Assembly (NCBI RefSeq): GCF_026210795.1
Contig: NC_089448.1
Location: forward strand, 3,534,001-3,598,000
DNA length: 64,000 nucleotides
Origin: Rhizophagus irregularis
Taxonomy: Eukaryota > Glomeromycota > Glomeromycetes > Glomerales > Glomeraceae
Direction of reading: 5' to 3'
Shown in pieces: positions 36,459 through 47,683 of the stretch. Positions within the stretch are counted from its first letter, which is position 1. Each line of letters begins with the position of its first letter. The notes below the pieces were generated by a model. It was not told where the DNA came from and searched no databases. It worked only from the letters and a program-made list of their open reading frames with translations. Made by a program: the position numbers and the translations under genes.

Positions 36459-37109
36459 CTATAAAAAATAAATGTCCAGAAAATGTCTACGAAAATGTCC
36501 GGAAATTGTCCAGAATAAATCTGGAATGTCCAGAAATTGTCCAGAAAATGTCTATTTTTTGCTACAAATTTTGATACCTAAAATTTTGACATATCCGGAC
36601 TTTGTCCAGAATATATCCAGAATTTGTCCAGTATAAAATTTTGGACAAATTCCGGACATAGTAAAAATTCAGATAATTTGAGCTGGACAAATTCCGGACA
36701 TGAAAAAATTCTGGACAAATTCTGGACGCTACTTCCAAAAAAGGATAAATTAATTTTGTAAAAAAATGCAAAAAGCACAAGACTGACATTCATAACCTTC
36801 TTTGTCATACTAATTAAATTTGCTGAGCAGGCAAAAATACTATATATCTATGATATAAAACTTTAAGTTAAAAGCAATTATAATGATGGTCACCTGTTGA
36901 TCATCTTTTTGTGCCAAATTTTATGAAAAAATATTTCAGGTCAATTTCCGGACAAATTCTGGACAAAATGAGTGTCCGGAAACGAGTGTGTTTTCGGAAC
37001 AATTTCCGGACATGGTACCTGGCATTTTCTGGACATTTTCTGGACAATTATTTAGACAAATTTTCTGGACAATTTCTGGACAATTTCCGGACACTTATTT
37101 TTATAGGGT
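36459..37109. mobile_element. TIR element packed with TCCGGACA/TCTGGACA repeats, ~650 bp
   Basis: It starts 'CCCTATAAAAAATAAATGTCC' and ends with the inverse of 'CCCTATAAAAATAAGTGTCC'. TAT lies on each side (36456-36458 and 37110-37112). The interior carries dozens of GTCCAGAAA/GTCCGGAAA and inverse motifs at both ends. It sits inside the hAT transposase relic, separating coding segments. No open frame of its own. The ends resemble the shorter element at 33031-33195 (CCCTA-Y-AAAAAT). Confidence 0.65.
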
Positions 37110-38379
37110 ATCAGAATAGTGAATTTCTTCGTCTTAATCTTAATTAAATTTTTCAGGAGCATATTTAGAAATAAGCACCTAAAAAATATAGAAAAAAAAA
37201 GTTATTTTTATTTAACAAAAATATTTATAAATTATAATTGTAAATACCTTTAAAGCTAATTTGTTCGTAATAAAATAAAATAGCAATAATAATGAGAATT
37301 CCAACGAGTAGCACATGGAAGAAGTAACGCAAAATATTTATTATATTTAATTTCTTGTCAATCGTGTAATCTAGCCATAAAGTAACTGATTTGTTAAGAT
37401 ATGCAATAATACGAATAGCCTTTTCAATTGCAATAACCAAATTAGGAAATTCTTTAAAATCTCTCTGACAATTAAATTTGTTTGATACTTTGATGATGAG
37501 CAAAGTAGGGGCCAAGAAATACATCCCGCCATTCTGATACCAAACGTTTTCTGCAAAATAGAAGAATTAAAATTATATATCAATATTAATTAATAATTTA
37601 CAAATTTAAACTCATTAACTTACCTTGCAGCTTGATTTTGAGACGCGGAATCAGTAATTATAGCATTATATTATATATTTTTTTTTTGATCTAAATCTCC
37701 TAAAAATTTCAATGAAAATTTTTTAATTTCCTTCCATTGAAGATAATTTTTTCTTACATCTTCTCCTCCCCATACTAAAACTTGCCCTTCAGAAGTGACT
37801 AAAACTGAACCCAGAATTTCTTGTTTTTTGGCATTTTTCCATCCATCAAAATATACAGCAACTCCAAATGAATCTTTTTGTACAATATCAATTAAAGTGT
37901 TTTTAATATTTTCTGAATTTTTATAATTTTATTTAAAATACGACCTGCTAATGCTTTGCGAGTAGGTAATTTCAACCCAGGATTTTGCAAAATTAATCAT
38001 TTTTTGACTTGATGGATTTTCAACCCATCTAAATGACCACCCATTATTTATAGTAGAACTTAATACTAAATTTTCCAAACGTGCATCATCTTGCTTAGAA
38101 AGAAGAGTTGGTAGAGGCGTATAAGTTACTGTCACAACATCGATAGATTTTTCCTCAACTAATTATAAAAAGTGAATTAATATCAATAATTCCATTTAAC
38201 AAATTTCAAAAGTATCATTACTGAAAATTTACCACATGGAGGAGGAGCAATTTGAGTTTTCTCCTCATATTTTCGGAATAAAGTATTCTATCTCGTTCAT
38301 CCTCATTATGCTGTTCTTCAAATTTTGTACAATATTTTAAATGGGAAGTTACTAACTTTTTTGTGTTAGTAATTCTGGT

Positions 38380-39063
38380 TAGTACTCCTACCGGGTCAAG
38401 TTGGGTCGGGGTTTGAGGAAATATTCGACCCGATCTGAATAAAAAAATATAAGACTCGTATTTATTTGGGTCTCATATTTTCGTAACCCGACCCTTGACT
38501 CGACCGAGTATAATTTAACTTGTGTAACCTGGGTTAGACCCGAACATTTAAGTAAAATGGGTACTAACTTATATTATGTGAGATTTTCTTATAATAATAA
38601 CAAAATTAATTTTTTTTATTTGAAAAAAAGGCAACTTAGTGATTAACCACTAGTAGCCACCTGAAATTTGTATCATGAATGGTTATACAAAACATGTAAC
38701 ACTAGTTCTTATTTTCTCCTAGACTAATTAAATAAAATAAAATTAAAAATACGAATTTTGAACCTGGTTTAATATAATAAAAGTCAAAGAATTAGGCAAA
38801 ATAATTAGCAGATATTCAAATCAAAGATAAATTGGAATTCTAAAGCTATCAGAAAAATATTATTCTCAAAAGCCAAAGGTTAACTTTTTTATTTTTCTGA
38901 TTAAGCTATGTTAATATTTGTTAAAACTAATTCTTGGCTTAATTTTGGCCAAAATTATAATTTTCCCAGAATTAAAAACATCCGGGTCGATCTGGGTCAA
39001 CCCCGGGTCAAACCCAGGTCAAGGAAATTTATAACCTGACCCGGCAGGTCATTCGGAGCACTA
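38380..39063. mobile_element. Non-autonomous hAT-type element (684 bp) with 8-bp target-site duplication
   Basis: It begins TAGTACTCC and ends GGAGCACTA, with subterminal CCGGGTC/GACCCGG repeats. It is flanked on both sides by ATTCTGGT (38372-38379 and 39064-39071), an 8-bp duplication as made by hAT transposases. Removing the element and one duplicate rejoins a BED zinc finger in frame (Cys pair to His/Cys pair) in the surrounding transposase relic, which independently confirms the boundaries. No open frame inside. Confidence 0.85.
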
Positions 39064-39408
39064 ATTCTGGTTCTACAATAATGACATAATGCAAAATGGT
39101 TATATTTATTTGACTTTTAGTTAAAACAATGAGAATGTTTTCTGGGTGGCATTTTTTTTTGAATAAAGAACAAAGAATAAAACTAGAAAAGGAAATTTTT
39201 TTTTTTTCAAAATAAAGATTATCTCTGTTACGCAAGTATAATCGGCGTACAGTGGAGTGTACAATATTAACAAAGTTTAGGAGTTATATTCTTGACGTGA
39301 TAGTGTTAACGTTAGCTCCGGCCATTTCGTATAGGATTTGATCGACCTAAAAATAGCATTTGTGAGACCGATATAGGAGATTATACTATGTAGATCGTCA
39401 GAGCTCAT

Positions 39409-40705
39409 CTGAAATTTTCAGATATAATCATAGCAGTAGAGGGCTGCAAATATTAATCAATCGAAAGCTATATTTACAAAAAAAAATGGTTAAAAATTTC
39501 AAAAATATTAAAAATATTAGATATTTATAAATATTTACTCTTTTATTACCGTTATATACAATAGTTATTGCATGTTTATATTATAATCTTTATTTAATAG
39601 ATTAATAAGGAAATATTGTTATGAGTCATTATACATTTTCCCATAATCACATTGAACAACATAACCGCTATACGCGTTATACGAAAAAATAATATATAAA
39701 TAGAATACCCTTTTTCCTAAGGTCTTTATCTACTTTTTTCTAACTCTTTTACTAGAGGTTCTTATCTCTACTAAGAGTTCCCTTTTGACTGTAAGGGTTT
39801 AAAACGGTCGCGTTCTATTAAAGGTCTAAGTTACCTTTCCATTTTCGGCTGTGAAGGTTTAAAACGGTCGCGTTCTATTAAAGGTCCAAGTTGCCTTTCC
39901 CTTTTTCGTCTGTAAGGGTTTAAAACGGTCGCGCCCAACAGGGTCCAGGTTACCTTTGAGTCGCACCCGTTGTAAGGTCTACTGACTCCAGAGCAGGAGT
40001 TGGTTATGTGCTTTCCTTACCGGTCAAAAACCTTGGTAAAACTTTTTTTATTTTTGGGAATTTTTTCCTCTTTCAAGATATATAAAGTGAAAGAAAAAGT
40101 CACTACTCGTGGATAGGATAACGGTCTCTCTCGGTCTTTCGGTCTTATGGAAAACTGAAAAGAACATATACTACACTTATACTGCACTGAAGAGAACATA
40201 TATTACACTTAAGTAGTTGTACTTTGTAATTTAGTTGCAGTACACTACTATATTTTTTGGGTCGCAATGGTACTGACGTCCTCGCCGTGCGGCCTGGATG
40301 CTATTTTTTTTAAAAATAACAGCAGACAAGTACCAAAATAAGAAAAATTACTAATACAATATCGTAGTTTATACTACAAAGAATATTCTTTGCAACATTT
40401 TGATTTAGTTAGATCAAAACAAAACTCTGATATACGTCAACGCTACGATTGTAGTCAAATACTTGATTTTTACGCTTGAACAGCTTGGTTCATTTAACAG
40501 ACCTGAATATGGCAATTACTCCTATTCTTACAGAAAATATTGCGCCTAACACTCCGCCAGATGTCTTTTACGAAATTTCTCCACGAGATCTAGCAATTTT
40601 TATCACGACCGTATGTTTTCCTCTGTCGCACGCTTCCTTTGGGTAATAAGTCTATGGCCACCATATCCAAACTTTTTGTCATGTGCTGAGGCTATTAAGC
40701 CTCCT
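39409..40705. repeat. Dispersed ~1.4-kb repeat, copy B
   Basis: This is the direct-orientation copy of 21093-22505. It has about three 61-bp tandem units (39787-39940), the 'gtcctcgccgtgcggcctgg' block (about 40277), and a 45-codon plus-strand frame ('MAITPILTENIAPN' start, 40509) ending in FITTV next to a GTATGT. A fragment near 39310-39370 duplicates part of 40720-40790. Confidence 0.75.
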
Positions 40706-40789
40706 CCCACGCCTATAGCTCTGGCCATTTCGTATAGGATTAGCAGGTCAGTGATCAACCTAAAAATAGCATTTGTGAGACGATATATT

Positions 40790-43625
40790 TTGTTTACACG
40801 TAAAACTCGTAAAAACTCATCGTTTTTTAATTTTTCAATTCTCGCAGATAAGTGAAGGTGACAATTAGCCAATCTAACTGACGATGCAAGTAATATTTTA
40901 TTTAATAAAATACTTTTACATTTATCCGAAGAATCAAGAAATAAATTGAAGAATCAAGAAATTGATCTTCTTATAGAAATATATTACAAGCGACCCTTTT
41001 TAAGAAATTAACTATGTGACAAATAATGTGTGACAAATAGGATTTTGAAAAATGGGAATAAACCAGTCACGTGTTTTTGTGACATTTTTGTAGGGTACGC
41101 TGGGTAAATCCTATTTACTTCGAATGACGTATTGAAAATTTTGTAGCTACATAATGCAATTAGGTTATAAAACTTTATTCGCAAAATTTATTTAAACAAG
41201 AAGCATTTATTACTTTAGTCCAAATACAAAGAATAGTACGAATAATACTAAATCATTAAGATAATGATATAAATACATAAATAAAGTTCAAGATATCTAA
41301 GATATCTCAAAAGTATTAGCAGAATAAATTAATAAATATTCCATTAACTATCATTGAAAATTAAAAAAATTTAATCATTTCTTTGTTTTTTTTCATCACC
41401 ACTAATTGTCCATTTAATAATGCCAATATTCTCTCTCTTTCTTTTCTCTCCGATATTATTATCATTATTTTGTACCCAGTTTTCAATCATATTAAGAAAT
41501 GCATGTCCTTCTCTCATTTTCTTATTGATGGATATTTCTATATCTTCAGGGTCAAGCATTTTATCAGTTGTAATAATAATTACTTTAGATCTTGCTCTAC
41601 TTGTTGCTACATTCCATCTATTTATTTTAAACACAAATTCTTTTTTGGATGTTTTATCCAAATTATAAAATCCAAAACATGTTATAACAATATCTGCTTC
41701 TTTTCCTTGCATTTTTTCTGTTGTATCAATTATTTGTAAATTAATATTTGGATATCTTTTAAGCTTTGATTGAATTGCAATTCGTTGTCGATGAGACGGT
41801 GTTACTACAAGTAATGATGGCTTCTTGGTTTCTTCTACATTATTTATAGAAATATAAATTTTTTCCACAACTTCGACTTCAGTTTGTAAAAATTTATCTT
41901 CTAATGTTCTTGGATTATTTCTTAGTCCCTTGTTTCTAGCCATAAGTTTTACTAGTATAATTGCTGAGTCTGGTGATAAAATTCTTTGAATTCGTGAATC
42001 TGGATCTTCAAATAATAATGATGGCAATAATTTTGTTTCTTTTAGCGATGAAATTTTATAATCTTTACCATATATCATTTGAAAAAAACTATTCAATTTT
42101 TCATTCTGAAATAGGAATGATGTTATTAATTCAAATAAAATTAAAATAAAAAAAGTATTATGACAAAACAGACCATTCTCCAATTTTCTTTAAGTTGTGC
42201 CGTAAGAGGTCCAAAATTATGTTTTTGCCCTTCTCGTAAGATTAAATTTTCCTCATGAATAACGTTACCATTCTCTTTACGCATTAAACATTGTAGGATT
42301 GACCCAAATATGAGAGGATGATTGAGTGGAAATGTAGGATAAGTGGCTCGAAGAATTGGTCCAAATTGCTATTTAGAATAAAAAAGGGTAAACACTAAAC
42401 ACAGATTTGATATGTTTATAAAATTTACGTAATTACCATATGATCTCCGGCAACAATTAACTTTCCTGTTTTTGGATTCAAACATTCAATTGCAATGCTA
42501 GCATCTGATACCAATAACTAGTATTTAAAAAAACAACTTAGAAAATTTAATTCAATTTTAAATTATGAATATAATATTTTTAAATTTTAAATAGTACTTG
42601 AACGTACCTGAGAACCTTCGTCGATTATCATTATATCACATCCGACCCAATCGGAATTCCAACTCTTTCTTACTTTAAACCAATCCCAAACTGTACCTCC
42701 AATCACAATTGGTTTATCGTTAATTCCAATTTCACTCATTAAATTCTGTGCTCTACATTTTTTTATTCCATTAAAGTGATTCTTTTTTGAATCATCAGTT
42801 AAATAAATGATGTCAAAATCGCTCGTCTTATGGTATTGTTTTTGTACAGTTGAAATTCTATTCAGTAAATTTTCGATAGCAGCCCTAGTAAAAGCCGTTA
42901 CACCAACTATATAATTCTTTGTCAACTTACACTTATATTCACTTAAGTACCATGTGGTAAACAGCGAAAGGAAATGTGTTTTACCAGAACCCTATTAAAT
43001 AGAAAAAGATGTTAATAAAATTACAAAATATACGCAAAAATGTAAATATAATTACAGGTGGTCCCCAAACAATTTGAAGTCTTCTTTCTAATATCTTTTT
43101 TGAAATTTCTTCTTGTGATGGAGACATTTGTAATTTGATCTTTTTAAATTGTTCTACTTCTTCAGTTAGTGCCCACTTATTTGGATCTTTTAAGAGATTC
43201 TAAATTAATGAACGTAATTTAATTAGATTTAATTTTTTATTTTCTGCATAAAATATTTCAAACAACAACAAAAAAAAAAAAAAGGGAATTAACCATAAAT
43301 ACTGATTCATGTTCGTTCCTTTTATCCATTGTAGTAAGCGTATCTATAACTCTATCAAGATTATAATCATAGTATCGTTTGTAAAGACGATATTTTATCT
43401 CTTTCTTAAGATTTGTTGAGAAGGTTCCTTTCAAATAAATTTTTTTTTGTAGGTCACTGTCGTCAACTTTAAAAATATCCACAAGCAATAAAGGAGATTT
43501 ACTATAATCCGCTCGATACTTCATATCTGAAAATTGAATTGCCTTTAAGACGGCCTATTTTTTGATAAAAATTATAAAATATTATCATAATATGTTCGCA
43601 ATTTTTATAAAATCAAGATTTTTTA
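40790..43625. repeat. Right arm of large inverted duplication
   Basis: This is the inverse of 29600-33575. It carries the 3' half of the intact helicase gene and its 3' flank. Lacking the LTR-like insertion of the left arm, it shows the empty target site. Confidence 0.85.
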
Positions 43626-46077
43626 AAATAATAATTATTTGTTACTTCAGAATTATCTTCAACGAGAATAAAACTCTTGTATAAGCTACTTTCCAACTCT
43701 TTTCCATTATTACTTAGAAGAGTGAATCGTGCAGTTTCTGAATTACAAAATTCTTCAAATTTAAGTTTACTTCCATATACAGCTTCGCCTTGCATAAAAT
43801 CTCTAATCCTATCATATTTATTTTGGTTACATTCAGTTATAGCTTCAAATTGTTTAAAAAAACATAATTTACCCAAATAATTATGTTTAAATTCTTTAAA
43901 TTTAGTTAAGGTAAAAATTGGCGGAGTAAATATTAATATAGAAGAAATATAATTTGTTGAGTTTTCAAGTAGTTTATAATAAGCTCTTATTGTAGCATTG
44001 ACAAAATTAGTTCTTAATGAATGAAGTTTATTAATAATATTTAATTTTGGATCTAAACGTCCAGAAACCCATAAAGCAAAAATATTTTCTAACTCAATAT
44101 CCTCAATATCTTTAAAGTTATATTCATCTTTTAATGTTGGCTTCACCAGTTGGTTCCATATATCAATAAATCGGTAAAATCCGGGTACATGAATCGCAAT
44201 ATTTTCACTTATCGCATGTTCTAAAATGATCAATCTTGGAAAATCTCTCCATTCTTTCCATTCTTTTGATATATTTGGAAACTTTGTAGAAGACTCCGCG
44301 ACGTTGTTTTGAGTTGCTAATAATGAAGAATCTTCAAATAAATTAAATAAACAGCTTGTAGCTTTTTGCTGAATCTCTCCTGAAATATTACTCTCATCCA
44401 TAGAAATGATCTCTAATAAAGCATCTTGAATAACTTTTTTTTCTTGATCAGAATAGACAAAGACACAAGCTCTTGACTTATTTTCTTGTAAATATTTAAA
44501 ACTTTCTTCCAATTTAGTCACAAAAATATTCATTAGTTCGATAAATGACTTTAATGAATATTTATCCTTTGAAATTGATACAGTGTGCCTATGACCCTTT
44601 ATAAACCGCCCACTAATAGTACAATAGAGGCATATTCCCCATGCAAAAGGACGTGATAAAGAATAATCTAAAGACATTGTGATTATCAAATTATGATCCG
44701 TTTTTCGGGGAAAATTTGCTGTTGGAATTTTAATAAACTTTATTATATTAAAGAAAGGAATTTATTTTTCATTAGTAGGAAAAAGAAATTATTTTGATAA
44801 ATAAATAATGAAAGAAATCTTTTATACCTGTGCTTGGTTAGTTTCTTTAGCCTTAAGATATGGCGACGAACTTTTTAATCTTTTATCATATTTAACAATA
44901 TGTTTAATTCTTCTATTTACATCTTTTTCACTGGAACTGAAATTATCACTTCTAATATCTAATTCCTTTATCACTTCAACTACATCTTCAATATCAACAT
45001 CATCATTACCTGATTTTCTATCACTTATAAAAGTTTTCAAATCCTCAGCTTTCACAAGCGATAAATAAGGAATCATTGAAATAGAACCTATAGCATCTTT
45101 TCTACAAACATTTACAAAATCACAAGTTCTGCATCTTGAATTATAGTGCCAAGTGGATGTTTTTGCGTTTATAATTTCTGGTAATTTATTTCTAAAAAAT
45201 TTCTTTACTTCTGGAAGAAAAAAGTCTAAACGAAATTTTTCTAATTGAAATGGTGTATTTGATTGTGATGATGGTAGAAAAATTCCGCCTGTATTTGAAA
45301 TGGAGAGTCCACTAATTTTTTTAACTATGAATTCAAGAAGAAGCGCATACGAAGCTACTTGAAACTATTTATAATTAAGGAGAAAAAAAGTTATTTATTT
45401 TATTCATTCTATACTTTAATTTTTAATAAACAACTACATATTTTATCGTACCTGATGAGAAGTATGTGTACTTTTTGAAGCCTTAGCATCATAAATAATT
45501 ATCTCTTTCTTACCATGATCTCTTTCTTTAACTTCAATAAAATCTGGCACAAAAGCTCCTAGTTTAATATTATCCATTTTCATTTCATCATAAAATTCAT
45601 CTGGTACATCGAACTTCATTTGATAGAATATTTGATCATTCTTAGCATTTTTTAAGTCATGAATCATTATATCATCATTACAATTAATCACATCCTTTCC
45701 TTTCTTTATTAATTCATTTATAACTTTTAATTCAAAATCTAATCCACGTTTTTTTATTGCCATTTTGTAATTTTTTATTTCCCCGTTATTCTTATACTTT
45801 AATTTGTTACTATTACCTTTGTCTTTGTTACTCCGACCATTGTCTTTGTTACTGTTACCTTTGTCTGATATAAGTCGTATCAATTTCTCACAATTATAAA
45901 AATAATATTGTGATAACTCGGATATTGCCAGCGGTTTCTTTTCCTGCATTATAATATAACATATATTAATTATATCGATAAAAGATAAAATTTTATTATG
46001 TGTACAGTGTATATACAATATATTATAGAAAGAGACATTAACATTACGCATATATATATTTAACTGACCTGCGGCAT
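41371..46077 (-). CDS. RecB-like (COG2251/TM0106) nuclease - RNase H-like - SF1 helicase fusion, 1309 residues, ten exons
   Basis: Inferred exons: 46069-46077, 45452-45943, 44828-45364, 43646-44737, 43294-43554, 43056-43199, 42608-42991, 42437-42517, 42174-42368, 41371-42105. Every exon is a whole number of codons, so all nine introns are phase 0. Residues 1-260 form a Cas4/RecB-like PD-(D/E)xK nuclease: Cys21, 'VPD' (Asp137), 'YDAK' (Asp155, Lys157), Q169-x3-Y173, and C245-x2-C248-x5-C254. The four Cys fit an iron-sulfur cluster as in Cas4. From about residue 360 to 560 is an RNase H-like region of the COG2251 type, with Asp370 in 'TMSLDYSL'. The helicase has Gln826, Walker A GPPGSGKT (843-850, split by an intron), DEGSQ (969-973), GDH..Q (997-1001), 'EKMQGKEADIV' (about 1195) and 'NRWNVATSRARSK' (1227-1239). 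This is a Dna2/Nam7-type SF1 helicase. The role is probably nucleic-acid end processing; the cellular pathway is unknown. Confidence 0.85.
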
Positions 46078-46919
46078 TATTTAAATTATTTTTATGATAA
46101 TAATTTTATGGTCAAAAAAACATGAATTAGAAAGACAACCCCTATATTTATTGATCGGCAAACAAATAGGCAAGCTAGATGTAACACAAAATGTTTTTTT
46201 ACACATGGCTTTTTGTAAAACAAAATGGAAACAAATCATTTCATAATTGTCTTTTTTAGTAGTCAAGACGGTCACAAGAACCGGTCCATCATTCATTTTT
46301 AAAATTAGTAGGTAGATCAGTATACAGTATATAACATATAGCGCAGTAATAATTTAAATAACCCAGTGATAACCCAGTGATCATCACATGACGTCAAGGC
46401 ATTACTGCATGGTTACAGTAATACATTAGAAGTTAATAACCCTAAAATAAATTAGTTATATAGTATAAGGGCGTCGTCACTCACCACTCCGAGAAATAAA
46501 AATAAAAAAAAATAAAAATATTTTCTGGATACCATATATTTTAAAAAACTCATTTGTTAAATGTTAAATATATAATTAAAATTACAAATTTCAAACGTTA
46601 TAATAAATCAATAATAATAAAAAGTATTTAATAACACTTAAAATTTCATCAATTTGAAATTTCTTAATTGCGCGGGTTTTTCACTTACACCTTCATCTAT
46701 ATGGGACGCATTTATTTCGCCGAAATCGTCTCACCGATAATCTTTTACCTTCATTTGATTTTTACCGACGTTCATTTCACCGATATGGTATATATTTCCA
46801 TATACTCTTGACAAAACAATGCATCTCTAAGTCCATAATAGCTGGTGTATCTTAGTATCTAATATACTCCCTTTTAAATATCTTCCAGCCCAAACTAATT
46901 ATGATTCCAAGAGTTGAAT
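46078..46919. other. Upstream spacer of the nuclease-helicase gene
   Basis: No gene recognised. It presumably includes the promoter of the nuclease-helicase gene. A short pattern 'atttcgccgaaatcgtctcaccgat' near 46715 resembles phrases in the 11.5 and 16.0 kb repeats. Confidence 0.4.
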
Positions 46920-47580
46920 CTAAGAAATTATCAAACTTATTCTTAATATCCAAAGGAAATGGTTTCTGTGGAGAGGATTTCTCGGAATTGTTTCTGTAAA
47001 TGTTCCCCACACAATATAAATGATCTGAATCTCTCCGATCACTTGTAATTTCATTGCCGGAGTGTTATTCACCACGATATACAGTTTTTTGACATTATAG
47101 TGTGGAGGTTCGATACAAAAGTAAATATCTCGCACGTTCAGATCTTTTAGAATATATTATAGCTCATTCTTGATGAACATTACAGATTCCATAAATATTA
47201 CCTTTTCACAAAAATCTTTCCAAGATACATCATTAATTTTCAATTTCGAATATTGGTTTTCATCCAGTTCCGGTTTTGTATAATCTGTCACTTTTCGAAT
47301 AAACTCAGCAAAGGATATACACTCATGATCAACATAAACTAAACGTAACTTATTGTTGATGGTTTTAAACACTGCATCATAGTCCTTGCCTTTATGCTCA
47401 AACTTGACTTTATCTCCTATCATCAAACACCTGTTTTGTACGCAACCAAGAGTGTTCTAAAAGGATAATGATAAGTTAAAAAATATGAAAAAATATTATG
47501 AATATCTAAGAGAATGTTTGAATACAAAACCTGAATAATTTTTATCTCTCGATTCAATTTCGCTTGATTTATGTGCGATT
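46920..47580 (-). pseudogene. Broken gene of unknown family
   Basis: The minus strand reads from a probable exon at about 47527-47580 ('EKSHINQAKLNREIKIIQ'), across an intron (GTTTTG...CTTTTAG), into an exon at 47456. That exon encodes 'NTLGCVQNRC', then 'MMIGDKVKFEHKGKDYDAVF' and so on to a TAA at about 47157. The same frame then continues open to 46920 with protein-like sequence ('RDIYFCIEPPHYNVKKLYIV'). A single in-frame stop therefore splits one coding region. The first exon could not be fixed: a candidate ATG at about 47683 gives an incompatible phase. The layout (two short alpha/beta segments before a possible transposase) faintly recalls MuDR N-termini, but I do not identify it. Confidence 0.4.
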
Positions 47581-47683
47581 TCTCAACTTTATAAATAAAA
47601 TAATAAATATATATTAAGAATAAGTAAATAAATAGCGATATAAAAATATCATCCAATTCTTACCAGTTTGATAATTCCATATT

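Larger units (their letters stand above)
35440..39176 (-). pseudogene. Decayed hAT-family transposase (BED finger, DUF659-like, hAT dimerisation)
   Basis: Reading the minus strand from 39176 down gives hAT transposase parts in order. First is a BED finger, with its Cys pair ('ALCHYCRTR') at about 39080 and its His/Cys pair ('SHLKYC') at about 38345. A DUF659-like region follows near 37700-37990 ('VYFDGWKNAKK', 'PTRKALAGRIL'). A 'QTNLIVREIL' segment follows at about 37450, and 'EVWWKEIRQLEKLLLPFYEALN' at 36320-36390. The hAT C-terminal signature 'SVEKLFSAMG' is at about 35870, followed by an acidic tail. Several breaks exist: a stop near 39130, frameshifts near 38270 and 37985, a TGA near 35995, and two inserted elements (38380-39063 and 36459-37109). 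Confidence 0.82.

Noticed and set aside
41383-41739. 118- and 82-codon plus-strand frames, repeated at 31485-31841 on the other strand
   Set aside because: They are antisense shadows of the conserved last helicase exon.
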